Shown piece by piece: positions 50,342 to 62,190 of a stretch of 64,000 bases of DNA; within the stretch, counting starts at the first letter, position 1; each line of letters starts with the position of its first letter. Below the pieces are notes generated by a model. The model was given only the letters and a program-made list of their open reading frames with translations, had not been told where the DNA came from and made no database searches. This DNA comes from Diabrotica undecimpunctata (taxonomy: Eukaryota; Arthropoda; Insecta; Coleoptera; Chrysomelidae): the NCBI RefSeq assembly GCF_040954645.1, contig NC_092812.1, positions 5,873,001 through 5,937,000 of the forward strand. Reading direction: 5' to 3'. The translations under genes and the position numbers were made by a program.

Positions 50342-51285
50342 TTATTTCAATGTTTTAGTACCCTCCAATACTGAAAATATTTTTTGATTTATGCTCTCAT
50401 TATCTACAGATTTTAAATCCTCAAGTGCGTGAATATTTTTTAAAAAATTAATGACACACTCCGTCACTGCCTGCGCAATATCTTTATTATCACCTTCTGT
50501 GGGTTGAAAGGTAGATTGCTTTGGATACTGGGGAAGAGGATGTGATGGTCCAAAACGGAAGTTAAACATGGGAGGGTTCTGTAAGTTTGGGGATGAGGGA
50601 GAAGTAGTGGCTTTACGTTTTTTGTTGTTATGGGTTAGTGCCATAGGTCTGCTACTATTCGAACGTTAAGAATTTGTAGGTTGTGGCTGCTGGAAAGCAT
50701 GTTTATTACCAGAACTTTGAGGTAGTTTCGGGAAATCTGCCTCGTAGTTTGCTAAGACAGAAAAGCGATTGTTCGTTGTTATTTCTGAATATGAAGATTG
50801 AAAAAGCTTTTTGGCTTCTAAAGAGGATACTTTCTGTTCTATCATCAAATTTTTAATACGTTTCTGTTCCTCGTAAATTGGGCATAGTTTGGAAATCGAT
50901 GTATGCTGTGTACTCTTGCAATGTATACATGATTTATTAAATTCAGAACAGTTATGTTCTTCGGTTTTTACAGATCCACATAAAATAAAATGTTCTTGGC
51001 TGCTTTTGCACTGTTTTGATATGTGTCCGAATCTCAAACATCTATAGCATTGTGTGACCCTGCCTATAAACTTTTCCACATTAAAATAAACAAAATTAAC
51101 GGATATATGGCTGGCTTCAAAGCTGACTACAATGGTCTTCTTAGGTACATACTCAGCTTTACCATCTTTTTCAATTTTCTTTACATACATTGGTTTAAAA
51201 GTTAAAATTTGGTTCATTTATTCGACTTCACTGTCAGGTCTGAACCTTTTTGTTGCAGGTTGTTTGTCTTCACTTATTAAGTCAG
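50342..51285 (-). pseudogene. I-clade LINE ORF1, gag-like with zinc knuckles
   Basis: This would coat the element RNA. Minus-strand frame: RFRPDSEVE, a TAA, then MNQILTFKPMYVKKIEKDGK (51217), the knuckles CYRCLRFGHISKQC, a modified CGSVKTEEHNC, and CIHCKSTQHTSISKLCP. A second TAA at 50666-50668 is followed in the same frame by PMALTHNNKKRKATTS and a C-terminus ending at 50342. It lies directly upstream of ORF2, as expected. Its 5' part is missing where a plus-strand RTE fragment starts at about 51290. Confidence 0.8.
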
Positions 51286-51289
51286 TCTT

Positions 51290-52366
51290 TCCATACATTA
51301 ACATATTAATGGGCGATCTTAATGCCAAGGTGGGTCAATGTAAGGTAGGAGAACAAGTAGGAAAATATGGGCTTGGAAACAGAAATGACAGAGGAGATCG
51401 ATTGATTCAATTTTGCCAAAGTGAAGACTTCGTAATAACAAATACCTCTTTCAAATTACCTCCTCGATGGTTATATACATGGACATCTCCACAACATACC
51501 AAAGAAAAAATAGTGAGAAATCAAATATACTACATTATGATAGCAAGAAAGTATCATAATGCTGTTAAATGTACTAAGACGTACCCAGGAGCTGATATAG
51601 GCTCAGATCATAACCCGGTAGTTACTGTGATATAGGCGAGACCAAAAAAGATTAGAAGACCACACAGAAAGGCACTAGATTTAAATAAACTTAGAAACAA
51701 AAATATACGACAAGAAACAGGAGAAGAAATAAATGAAAACATCCGTTCAGTGCAGCAACAAATTAACGATACAAACAACGTTAACCAAAAATTAAAGTAC
51801 ATAAATACAGCTATACAAACAGCAGGAAAGAAACATCTTACAAAAACAACAACAAAGAATAAGGAATGGATGACAGAAGATATACTAGACTTGATGGAAC
51901 AAAGAAGAAAGATGAAGAATTACCCAGACAAATACAAAGAAATAAATAAACACATAAAAAAGAGAATAAAAGAAGCCAAAGAGGAGTGGATTAAAGAACA
52001 ATGTGAAGAAATGGAAACCTATGAGAAAAAGTACGATGCGTTCAATATGCACAAAAAAGTAAAAGAGATAACAGAAAGCATAAAGAAATGCCAAATAGGT
52101 AAACTTAAAGACAAAGATGGAAATCTTATTGTAGATCTAGAGAATAAAATAAAAAGATGGACAGAATACCTGAATTAATTATTTGAAGACGATAGAAACA
52201 ACTTAACTCAGATAATCAATGCAACTGGGCCAGACATATTGAAAGAAGAAGTAGAATACGCAATAAGAAACGCTAACAATGGAAAAGCAAATGGACCTGA
52301 TGAAATTCCTACAGAACTATTGAAGCTTTTGAATGATAAATCAGTAACCATAATATTAAATTTTGC
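51290..52366 (+). pseudogene. RTE/BovB-type LINE fragment: endonuclease C-part and linker
   Basis: It begins inside the endonuclease (ILMGDLNAKVG, YGLGNRNDRGDRL, YTWTSPQH, NQIYYIM where Asp is replaced by Tyr, GSDHNPVV). A TAG at 51633 follows, then the linker (KEWMTEDILDLMEQRRKMK, KKRIKEAKEEW) and the RT opening (NGKANGPDEIPTELLKLL). Similarity stops at 52366. Truncated at both ends; not functional. Confidence 0.85.
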
Positions 52367-52369
52367 AGT

Positions 52370-53340
52370 GAGGAGCTAAAAGAGTTTCCCCTCCACTTTC
52401 CTATGTCGATCTTTTGAAAGTAACTTCGTCTCGAAAGGTTTTAAGATTCGAAAAATTTGATGAATTTTATAGCTATAAAATTCAATATAAAGTTTAGATT
52501 TTCATTCAAAATTTGTGCAAATTTTACTTCTTAATGTTTATAAACAATGGAGATATAATTAACAAAAAAATTGTCGCTAACTTCGTTTCTATTGTTCATA
52601 GAAGGTTTATTTTTTTTGTAATGTAAGTTTTTCTACCAGCTATCTAATGATTGTACGTACAAGTCCGTAGCTTGAAAAATATAGAAGTTATTACAATTGT
52701 TTATAAGTAAAAACATACCCCTTTTTCAAACGTTTATTTTGTAAATAATTTCGATGAAAACTCAATATTCATTTAACTTCTGAGATAGTATAAGTCTTAA
52801 AAAATCCTATAAAATTTGTTAAATGTGTCTAGCATCATTCATAGGGCAAGTTCAATGGTTTAAATAATTAGTCCCACCGATAAACAAACTGAATAACTTT
52901 TAAACTATTAGACCGATCGGGGGGAAATTTCGCACAAATTTAAAGGACGGTAATTCCTCAATGTTGAAATGTATTAATAAAATTTTATTTTGTTAATAAA
53001 AAAATAAAGTAAATTTATAAATTAGTGCAAAAAAACTGCTTTTTTGCAAATATCTCCGTAAATTATTTATAAATTTTAATTGAAAAAACGGGAAAATAAA
53101 GATATTCTTGACATAAAAAATGGTATAAATATTGTTTATTTAAATTATAAGGGAAAAAAATTATAGATAAAAAATCAAATTCTGACCATAAATTATTGTT
53201 TAAAAAAACCGCAAGGTAAAAATAGGAGTATCTTTTTATCTATTCGTCATCTAGTAACCCCCACCTATGTCTTAAAAGCTTCAGATATCTGCGAAACATT
53301 TTGCCGTGAAATCAATGATTTTTGTATAACCAGACTGGGC
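52370..53340. other. non-coding repeat-like A+T-rich DNA
   Basis: It starts abruptly where RTE similarity ends (GTGAGGAGCTAAAAGAG). No coding motif was found. Probably part of an unidentified repeat. Confidence 0.3.
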
Positions 53341-53342
53341 TA

Positions 53343-53523
53343 TATTTAAATGGGAATAAGACACAATTAAAGGTTAAAGTACGTTTATTGACGGAAATCG
53401 TTTTCAAAATACAAACATTAGTACCTACTAATGTTTGTATTTTGAGATCGATTTCTGAAGTGGAAATTGAAACGTGAATAAACGTACTTTAACCTTTAAT
53501 TGTGGCTTATTCCTATTTAAATA
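53343..53523. repeat. hairpin repeat with two nested stems
   Basis: The outer arms 53343-53389 and 53477-53523 (47 bp) pair with two mismatches. The inner arms 53405-53423 and 53426-53444 (19 bp) pair perfectly around a 2-nt loop. Between them the right side has about 17 extra bases (GTTTCAATTTCCACTTC on the minus strand). Related to 6051-6165. Confidence 0.9.
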
Positions 53524-53924
53524 GTAATTACTTTAAAATGCCACAAGAAAATAGCTTCAGAACAATAATAAAATAAAAATATAAATCCCAATAAAAAGCA
53601 TATACAAACAGACAAAAAACTGAAAATCAGTAACTTAAAGAATAAAACAGGAAAAACGGCCAACGTGCCCTTATCCAGCTAAATCTGAAAAGCAAATGTA
53701 TGTATGTGTACTTCATTTAGAACATATATTTTAATTATTTTATTTAAATAAATAATTTATTTTTGGAAAACTTTTGCATAAATTTTAAATTAAACTAGAA
53801 ATTTAGTCATTACATGCAAATATTGCTAAATAAAGCACACAGAGCTATTATAGGGAAAAAAATTCAATAGTCATTAATTTTGAACACCATTAAACCGATT
53901 TCCATATTTGTTGTATGATATAAT

Positions 53925-54058
53925 AGTCCAGTCGTCAGAGGTTTGACCTCTAAAAATCATAAGCTGAATTTTACTGAGAATGTTAATTTTGGGACCCCAA
54001 AAAATACGCAAAAAGTTTACCACTCCTACCCCCGGGTTTCCCCCTACAACCCACATTC
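53925..54058. repeat. interspersed repeat, inverted relative to 62010-62190
   Basis: Shared blocks are CCAGTCGTCAGAG, CTCTAAAAATCA, and AAGTTTACCACTCCTACC, which all recur on the other strand at 62010-62190. The copies are diverged and the class is unknown. Confidence 0.65.
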
Positions 54059-54059
54059 A

Positions 54060-55607
54060 TAGAGGTTTCGTGCAGCATGCTAATAGCATGCTATACGGTA
54101 TGCTATTAAGGGTTTCCTGTTGTGTACTTCTTAGAGAGTTGGCGTAACTTGTTGAACCTTGGAGATTCGATTGATAGTGTTGTTTTATCGGTTGAGAAAA
54201 GTTCGTGTGGGATATTCGTTCATCGGTAAATACTTGTGGACGGGACAACTTTGTAATTGACAGGGTTGTTTCCCTCGCACAAGATGCATTTCACGTTGCT
54301 TGATCTTTCCTATCTGGGGCAATGTTTAGTTCCATGGTCACCAGTACACTTAACACATCGTGGTCTTAGATGGCACTAGTTCTTGGTGTGTACATATTTT
54401 TGACATCTAGCGTACTGGAGTACCTCCCTTCTCGGTTTTGGCGCTTCAATGTTGATTTTCTGATACAAAAGAAACTTAGTATCGTATATGTTTGTATCAT
54501 TTTCATTCGGCTTTAAATCCGAAAAAGAAAAACGGCAGACAATGTTGCTCTTTAGGAATACTAAAAGTATTCCTAAAGATTATTCATTGTAGAATATACA
54601 AAAAGTTAGAACAAGACATTGGACAAATTCAGTTCGAATAAAGAAATGCTCAAGGAACCAGAGAAGCATTATATGCAGTAAATGTGCTAATACAGTGATG
54701 TTTTGATGTAAACCAGGACATCTATGTCTGCTTGCTAGATTATAACAAGGTATTCGATACAGTGAAACATAATCCGTTAATATAACTACTGAGAACAAAA
54801 AATGAAGATGGTACCTACAAAAGAAGAAGGCTTTAAATCAATAAAAATATTGGTAATAGGATTCTGTTTTTATTGTGTTGAACGTTTCATACATTTTCCA
54901 TATCTTGTCCTAGTTTTTTTAATTTAGTTTTTATGTCGTGGACGTCGACTGTGTAGTGTACATTATTTATGACAACCCTGAAGCTTCATTCTTCTTTTAG
55001 TTTAAGTGTATGAACTTTTGTGTTCTTTTCTATTAATGCCTTTTTAATGACCGTGTAATTTCCTAGTTTCTAGTTCTTTGGTTGAACTTTGACCTGATCG
55101 AAATTTAATACTTTCCTTTCATAACTGTCTTTGGAAACTTTTTCTAGTGGCTTTAGTGGCTTTAGTGAATATTGGTGGTGGTTTCGCTAGATTACTTTCT
55201 TCTGTTTTATCATTTTTCGATATATGACTGCTTTCTCTTCCATTAATCTATACATCTTCTTTATCTAACGCATCGTACCCGTTGGAGATGGTGGGGGAAA
55301 TGGGTTCAGAAACCTGAGTAGTAGTTGAATAGTATTGAATGTATGTTTCTTTTGAGTGCCCACTATCCGGACTAGTTTTATTCCTTTTTTTATAATTTGC
55401 TACGGTCTCCCACTGGTAATTTTTATTTGTCTGAGTTTGCGAAACTGGAATATTTGTGGGATATTAGGGATGTTGCATCGGCTAGTAGTAGTGAGAAAGT
55501 TAAGGTTGGGACATTGCGATTTAAGATTGCTGTGGCTGTTCGCTGACAATCTGGTATTGCATATCGTACGCCACTGGTGGCGGCATAAAAATTCCAGGAT
55601 GTGCCAT
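54060..55607 (-). pseudogene. jockey-type LINE ORF1 (gag) relic, split by an RTE insertion
   Basis: Minus-strand frame from ATG 55607: MAHPGIFMPPPVAYDMQYQI, several stops, YQWETVANYKKRNKTSPDSG, PPIFTKATKATRKS, then HTLKLKEECRVVINNVHYT and LKKLGQDMENVCNVQHNKNR, a PRE_C2HC-like region. The RTE insertion interrupts at 54509-54839. Then SDLKPNENDTNIYDTKFLLY and zinc knuckles RCQKYVHTKN*C, CVKCTGDHGTKHC and CILCEGNNPVNYK, with a Gln/Ser-rich C-terminus toward 54060. ORF2 is not seen. This is the RNA-binding protein of a jockey-clade element. Confidence 0.7.
54520..54828 (+). pseudogene. short RTE LINE insertion with internal deletion
   Basis: The exact 11-bp duplication GGCTTTAAATC flanks it (54509-54519 and 54829-54839). 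It starts in the RT at PKKKNGRQCC, then VFLKIIHCRIYKKLEQDIG, GTREALYAVNVLIQ, DIYVCLLDYNKVFDTVKHNP, then jumps to an AAGAAGA end. Three in-frame stops. Both 5'-truncated and internally deleted; it sits in the jockey gag relic. Confidence 0.85.
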
Positions 55608-56435
55608 TGTGTTAGTTATCGGATTACTGTATGTCTTTTGTTTTATCTGCGATGAGTAAATCATCGCTATTGTATAAACGTTCATTCTAATTTAAATCAT
55701 TCAGTGCGGTGTTTAAAATATAATAATATCATTTACCAACAGCACATTAAAATTTTTTTGTTTAATTTGATCTGCTCTATTGTTCAGCCTGATCATGGAT
55801 AGAACAATGAAAAAAAAACTAAAAAAATACACAAAATTATTATTATTATTATTAATATTACTAGACTTCGGTAAATATGCATATTGCATATTTTGCATAT
55901 TGTCCATATTTTATGCAAATATTTCATATTTTGGCATATTTGTATAAAAGTTTGCATAAAGTGCATAAAAGTTCAGATTTTTATACTGTATTTGAAAATT
56001 TTTAAACATACCAATTTATTTCAATTCTTGTATAAAATTTTGTAGTCATTTTAATCAAGAAATGATCTAAGTACGTAATCTCTACAGGTACAAAACATTT
56101 ACAATTTCAAAGAAGATCAATTTAAGTAGCCCTCAACATTCTTAGAAAGTCTCGGTCACTGAGGCATTCAGTTATTGGATAATCGCTAAGGGTTCGCTCA
56201 TTTGCATTTTATGATCTAATCCCCAAATCTATCTACAATTTATTGTATCTTAACAGCAGGTAAACGGCTAATAGTTTTGTTCCTAATTTAGGGATTTTCC
56301 AAAATCTCCCAGTTTATTGAATTAGGTACCTAAACATTTCTAATTTGATGCTCAGATTTGTAAATCATTTTTGTTTTGATATTCAAAGCGTAAACACTCG
56401 TTGTGCGCAACAAAAAGGAAGATTGTGATTTTATA

Positions 56436-58523
56436 ATGCCTAAAACAACCAGTGCTTCAACTTGGATTAAACCTTATAAAGAGCTGTCTATGGATATGGG
56501 AAAAATCTACTGTTCAGTCTGTGGCAAAATTGTAAGTATCTAATATTTTCTATTAAATATCTAATATTTCATACATACAGGGTGTTTCCAAATGACACTT
56601 ACAACGTTTGACTGTAGATACTTCTCGAAAAATTGAACAAAACGATATAGTTAATGAGGGGTCAAACTTCTTTACTTTTCGAGATACAGGGTGTTAAAAT
56701 TAAAAAAAATTAAATTCTTTTAGTTAATAACAACAATAACTTTAAAACCAATAAACGTATTTACTTGAAATTTAGTACTCGTAGGTTGTTTTTAAATGAA
56801 AAATAGCTTCCTTTAGTGAGAAAAAATTGTCCATGGTACAATACAATGGTGTGTATTTAGAAAAATTTTTCACCTTTACTTTTTTTTATGAAGGCAGCTA
56901 TTCTAAAACACAATTATTTTTATTGTAATTGAATTAACAAAAAAAAAAAACTTTTGTTGAATTTTAAAATAAGTTATATGATGTACTAATGGTTAGTAAC
57001 AAAAGCTAATTTGTGGATTAATACTGCATTTAAAACACTTGGCGAGTGTTTTTTTTTCCAAACCAGTTATTTGATTAACCAAAAATACTTTGTATATTTT
57101 TATATTTTAAAGGTTGGGTTAAAATAAAGGTTTTTATTTTTATTTATAGATAGCATGTGAGAAGAAATTTCAGATAGACCAACATGTGAGAACTGCTTCA
57201 CACATTGCAAAAAAAGGAAAAATAGGAGATAAACATCAAACTTCAATGGCTAAATGTTTCCAATCTACTTCAAAAAAATTAGATGAGCAAGAAACTTTTA
57301 ATGAAGACTTGTGTCGCGCATTAGTGTCTGCAAACATACCGCTTTCAAAATTAGCAAATGTAAGTTTTAGTTCGTTTCTAAAAAAATATTGCAAACTTAA
57401 TGTTCCAAGTGATCGGTCTCTAAGAAGAAATAATTTTGAACGGGCTATACTCGTCGGTGTTAATTAATATTAAGGAAGAAATTGCAGATAATTATTTTTA
57501 CATATCTGTAGACGAAACCACTGATTCCTCAGGAAAGTATATTGCTCATTTATTGATTGGTGTTCTTAAAGAAGATACCTTACCAAAATCTGATCTTATT
57601 TCATGCCAGCAACTTGAGAAAACAAATGCTTTAACAATTTCGCGTTTTATACAAGAAACATTAGCAACTTTTTTTCTTCCGACAACTATTCCTTCTAATA
57701 AATTACTGCTTATTTTATCGGATGCTGCTCCTTATATGGTGAAAGCAGGACAAAATTTAAAAATATTTTTCCCAGATTTAATACATGTTACTTGTGTAGC
57801 GCATGGATTAAACAGAGTTGCCGAGGGAATACGAAAAAAGTTTCCTCTTGTAAATACCATGATATCCAGTGTCAAAAAAGTATTTCTTAAATCTCCTATA
57901 AAAATTCAACTTTATAAAGAAATGCTACCTAACATTCCTCTTCCACCATAACCTATTTTAACGCGATGGGGAACATAGTTAGAAGCAGCTAATTTTTATG
58001 CAGATCATTTTGTTAAAATAAAGAACATAATTGATACGTTAACAGATGAAAGGTCCCAATCTCTTTTGGATTCTAAACAAACTTTTCAGAGTAACTTGCT
58101 TCAACAAGAACTTTCATTTATAAAATCAAATTTTAGTTTTGTTCAAAAAACAATTACTCAGAATCACCAAAACTGTCATTGTTCGAAAGTACAGCATTAA
58201 TAAAAGAATTTGCGTCATGTTGTCGGAACGTTAGAGGTAATATTGGAAAAGATATTTTAAAAAAATTTGAAGCTACTATGGAAAAAAATAAAGGTTACCA
58301 TATTCTTTCTGAAGTAGTCAGTGTTCTAGCTGGAAATATTTCGGAAACAATTAATTTAGAACCAAATGTTTTGGTTAGTTTGAAAAATGCTCCCGTTACA
58401 TCAGTTGATGTTGAACGAAGTTTTTCCATATATAAATATATGTACTCAGACAGCAGCCACAAGTTTTTGTTAGAAAATTTTGAACACCACTTGGTCATTT
58501 ATTGTTACCATAATTCTAAATAA
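56436..58523 (+). pseudogene. hAT transposase with BED-like zinc finger (CGGBP1-like), broken
   Basis: Exon 1 (56436-56531) starts MPKTTSASTWIKPYKELSMD and ends CSVCGKI at a GTAAGT donor. Exon 2 starts at 57150 after TTTATTTATAG and completes the finger (ACEKKFQIDQHVRTASH). The core follows a shift near 57440: ISVDETTDSSGKYIAHLLIG (catalytic Asp), SDAAPYMVKAGQNLK, HVTCVAHGLNRVAEGI. A TAA at 57949 interrupts, then LTRWGT, another shift near 58180, and the dimerisation motif NAPVTSVDVERSFSIYKYM to the stop at 58523. The stops and shifts make it inactive. Confidence 0.82.
56576..57050 (+). repeat. TACAGGGTG-type repeat inside the hAT intron
   Basis: It opens TACAGGGTGTTTCC and has a second GATACAGGGTGTTAAA at 56683, the same spacing (about 109 bp) as the pair at 39013 and 39122. 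The right end is uncertain. Likely a mariner-type MITE that enlarged the intron. Confidence 0.5.
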
Positions 58524-58909
58524 GTTTATTTATACTTAAAAATGATGTAGTTACTTAAAATAAATGTAAATCTTAATGAATAGTAGGAAATATTTAGTTA
58601 TGTACACTTTTTTTTTTAATAAAATTGTTACTATTTTACGATTTTTTTATTTATTTGTATGCATATTTTGTAAAATATTTGCAAATTTTCGGGTAAACAC
58701 GTGCATATTTATGCGCATATTTTCTACATTTTTATTTGCATATTTGCCGAAGTCTAATTATTACTATACATAAGCGAGGGCAGAGGAACAAGTCCCTATT
58801 ATGTCCAAAAACATAGAAATTTTATTAATAACCTACTAGTAAATAACAAAATTACAAAAAAAAAGAAATGAAATTACAATTATTGGTTTAAAAAAAAATA
58901 ATATAACTA

Positions 58910-60230
58910 TAATATATAACGGTCAAGTTTGATTTGAATGAGTTGGTAGAGGGAGCAGAGACAAAGTTATCATTAAGGTTATTCGAGTACTCAAAAACTA
59001 TATTTGGTAGAAAGTTCTGTCTTGATCTTGTAGAAAAATTTTCTTTCTTTAGTTTAAACTGTTAATCTCTGAGACGTTTATCTTGATTTATTGTAAACAT
59101 TTCATCGAGATTTCAAAAATTGAATTTTAGTATTTTAAATGTTGTAATTAAGTCTCCACTTGTCGGCGAAGTTCAAAATAAGATAGGTTAGCCATACTAA
59201 GTCTTTCTGCATAAGAAGGTCTTCTCGGTCCCAAAGGAATTCGAGTTTTTTTTCTTTGAACTTTTTCCAACAAAGTCTTGTCTCGAACCAAATCAGGATA
59301 CCACGTTGGTCCAGCGTATTCAAGTAAGGGTCTTACGTAAAGAGTGTAAAGTTTACAGAATGATTGCATTGAAACTCTCGAAAAACACCTCCGAATAAGA
59401 TACAGTCTGGAGTTCGCACGTTTACAAATAGAGGTAATATGATCGGACCAAGTTAGGCTGCTGTTTACGATAACATCAAGGTCGTTATGACTGCCCGTTA
59501 ACAAAGTACGGCACAAAGTGGGTTATTTTTACTAATTCGAAGCACTACACATTTTTCCTCATTTAAGGGTAGTAACCACTGGAAACACCAAGTTAAAATA
59601 GAGTCCAAGTCCATTTGGAGGGTTAGCTGGTTTGTGATTGGATTGGCATATATTTTTGTGTCATCAGCGTAGAACGATATTTTACTTGAGAGATAATAAG
59701 GAACATCGCTGGTATAAACCGTAAAAAGCAGAGGTCCAAGGACAGAAGCCTGAGGCACTCCACTTTTCACTAACCTGTCCTGTGAGAAAGATTCGCCAAT
59801 TCTAACTTTGTAATATCGATCTGTTAGGAAATCATCTATCCAACGAAATAAAGTACCACGAACTCCGAAATGTTCTAGCTTATGTAGAAATCTGCGCTTA
59901 GGTACACGGTCAAAGGCTTTAGAGGAATCTAGATAAACAACGTCGACCGACTGCGAACTGTTATGGGATGACGTCCAGTCGTTAAGACAATGTAGGAGAT
60001 TGGTTAGAGTAGAGCGACCAGAGACAAATTCATGTTGTTGTGTTGGGAGATAATAACATGTTTCTGGAGAAGGAATTTGGTCATCTCCTCGGAAATAATG
60101 GCTTCCATAACTTTGGCAACTACTGGCAGCAAGCTAATCGGACGTTAATTGTTGGGGTCGAGTTTGTAATCTGCTATGAACACGACGTAATACTACTCTA
60201 TCAAAGTAAAGACAACGCATGCTGCACCAA
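58910..60230 (-). pseudogene. CR1-like LINE reverse transcriptase, C-terminal part
   Basis: Minus-strand order: KLDPNN*RPISLLPVVAKVM; a shift; HEFVSGRSTLTNLLHCLND; VVYLDSSKAFDRVPKRRFL (catalytic Asp); FLTDRYYKVRIG; VKSGVPQASVLGPLLFTVYT; FYADDTKIYA (59675 region); LDVIVNSSLTWSDHITSICK; LYVRPLLEYAGPTWYP; VQRKKTRIPLGPRRPSYAERL. A frayed C-terminus (ENFSTRSRQNFLPNIVFEYS) runs to about 58910. There are at least two shifts and several stops. The motif set matches CR1/Daphne-type elements; the endonuclease is missing. Confidence 0.78.
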
Positions 60231-60269
60231 TTCGATATAACCACCAGAAAATTTAACATGTTAATTTAC

Positions 60270-60722
60270 TAACATGCAAATTAAAGCTAGAAGGTCAGAT
60301 AATAGAACAAGTCATAATTTAAATGTCTAGGCATCGCACTATCTAGCTACGAAAAGCCCGAAACAGAATGGCAGAATTTACAAAACAGACATCACACTAA
60401 TAATGACATACGCGGGAAAAACATGACCTGAAACAGACAGGATAAAAAGAATGTTATGGCAATAGGGATGAAAATATTATGGTAAAACATTATGGGACAG
60501 AGCTATAAGTACAGATATACGACGTAGATACAAGATGTAGAACATCAGAGATTGGGTAAGAGATAGAAGAGTAGAATGCAATGATCATATAAGCCGAATA
60601 GCAACAAATAGAGTAGTATAGATACCGATAGATGGTTCCCCAATAAGAAGACGATCAGTAGGAAGACTACAAAAACGATAGAATGTCTACATAAAAAAAT
60701 AAGAAGAAGAAAAAGAAAAAGA
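60270..60722 (+). pseudogene. LINE C-terminal tail, RTE-like third subfamily
   Basis: The frames read KLEGQIIEQV, GIALSSYEKPETEWQN, then NIRDWVRDRRVECNDHISRI, a TAG, IPIDGSPIRRRSVGRLQKR, ending in AGAAGAAGAAAAAG. The WVRDRR.EWNDHISRM and GRRSVGRP pattern is common at the end of insect endonuclease-RT proteins. RT core absent; many stops. Confidence 0.6.
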
Positions 60723-60779
60723 AGCTTATGGAAATTAAGCTCGAATAACGAAAAATCCATAGTGATTAGTCAACAAACG

Positions 60780-61090
60780 ATCATTTTATTGATTTAATGA
60801 CAATCATAAAAAATTTAAGTTAAATTTAAGTTTTATTATTTAACATCTTCATCAAAAATAACTTCATTTATGGCAAAATACAAAAATTTATTAAGAAATA
60901 TGCTCTGTTCCCCTTTAAACCACATTTTGATTTTTGTCGATATGACATTCTGATCAAAAGATATCGAATTTTTACCGTCGAGTTAATACAAATTTTATTT
61001 AAAATTGATTTCGTGCTCGTAACTGATAATAAAAATCGCCGGTCGCTTTAAGCGTCGTTTCTGAGAGAACAGCACATTTTACATAACAAG
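60780..61090. other. intergenic, nothing recognised
   Basis: No coding motif or structure supported. Confidence 0.3.
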
Positions 61091-61094
61091 TGCC

Positions 61095-61915
61095 AATAAC
61101 TTCGGATTGAAGCACTAGAACCACCATTATTTTTACGAAGGGAATGGTTAGCAGAAAAATTTATTATTAAGTCTTTTGTTTAAAACCGTACTCTGTTAGA
61201 TAAAATAGCCTTATTAAATAACCACGATTTAACTAACACGTACTGGTCAAAAAAACCTTCTCCTCCATTATATATGGCGTTTAGAAATACAAGTAGTTAT
61301 AATATGTTGGAAGTTGATATGTTGGAACCACTAGAAATTAATATTCCTGTATATAATGAAAATTTGTTGATAAGTAAAAATATATTAAGGGCCTGCATAT
61401 CAAATCTGTCAGATTTTCTGGAAATATATACCGATGCATCAAAACAAAATAATGGTACGGGATGTGCATTCTATATACCCTCAACAAACGTTCAAGAAAA
61501 ATTCAAATTGAATAATAATACTTCCATTTTTGCTGCAGAAGCGATTGGTATTATTAAAGCCTGCGATTATGTCGAAAAAAACAAGTTAAAAAAAATACAT
61601 TTTTTGAGTGACTCCTTATCTGTTCTTAAATGCATCGCTAACCCAATTATTAATGTGATGGCTACTGATACAAATCCGTTTATTAGAGAATTAAAAGCAA
61701 GAATTCATAAATTAAAAAAAAGTCAATATGAATTAAAATTCACTTGGGTAAAAGCTCATATAGGACTTCGAGGCAATGAAGTTGCAGACTCCTTAGCCAA
61801 AGAAAGCGTTACAACTGGAGAGCATATCAACAACAATTTAGGTGGTCAGGAATATTTAATGATATCTAAGAGTAATTTTAAGGCAAGTGCCAATAAACAT
61901 TTTTATTGTCAATAA
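61095..61915 (+). pseudogene. I-clade LINE RNase H fragment
   Basis: IEALEPPLFLRREWLAEKF, a TAA, YWSKKPSPPLYMAFRNTSS, then an open block 61274-61915 with the RNase H residues: IYTDASKQNNGTGCAF (Asp), IFAAEAIGIIKACDYV (Glu), LSDSLSVL (Asp), WVKAHIGLRGNEVADSLAKE (His/Asp). It is the same family as 46.9-48.4 kb (SKKPSPPLCMA, VKAHIGL) but diverged. The RT and the zinc finger are missing. Confidence 0.8.
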
Positions 61916-62009
61916 ACATTTAAAATTATCTTAGCTACATTGTTTATTTGAAACATTTTATTTGCGGCGTGCAGATTCATAAATAAATAGATAAATAAAT
62001 TTTTTCTGT

Positions 62010-62190
62010 TCCCTATATACGCGGGCGGGGGTTCTAGAGAGAAGGCCAGCGGTAGGAGTGGTAAACTTTTTTGCATATTTTTAGGATTCCAAAATTGATA
62101 TTCTCGGCAAAATTTGGCTTGTTCATGTGATTTTTAGAGATCCAGTGGCATTTTCGTCTCTGACGACTGGAGTATAAACATTAAATTATT
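62010..62190. repeat. interspersed repeat, inverted copy of 53925-54058
   Basis: On the minus strand it contains CCAGTCGTCAGAG, CTCTAAAAATCA and AAGTTTACCACTCCTACC as in the other copy. No coding content. Confidence 0.65.

Larger units (their letters stand above)
55862..58756 (+). mobile_element. complete hAT element with TIRs and 8-bp duplication
   Basis: The ends are TAGACTTCGGTAAATATGCA and the complement of TAGACTTCGGCAAATATGCA. The target duplication is AATATTAC (55854-55861) against ATTATTAC (58757-58764), 7 of 8 matching. The first and last 110 bp are dense in GCATATTT/ATGCAAAT motifs, probable subterminal transposase sites. It holds a two-exon transposase and a TACAGGGTG-type repeat in the intron. 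Confidence 0.88.

Noticed and set aside
54550..54578. 13-bp-arm perfect hairpin
   Set aside because: It lies within RTE coding sequence (LGILKVFLK) and seems accidental.
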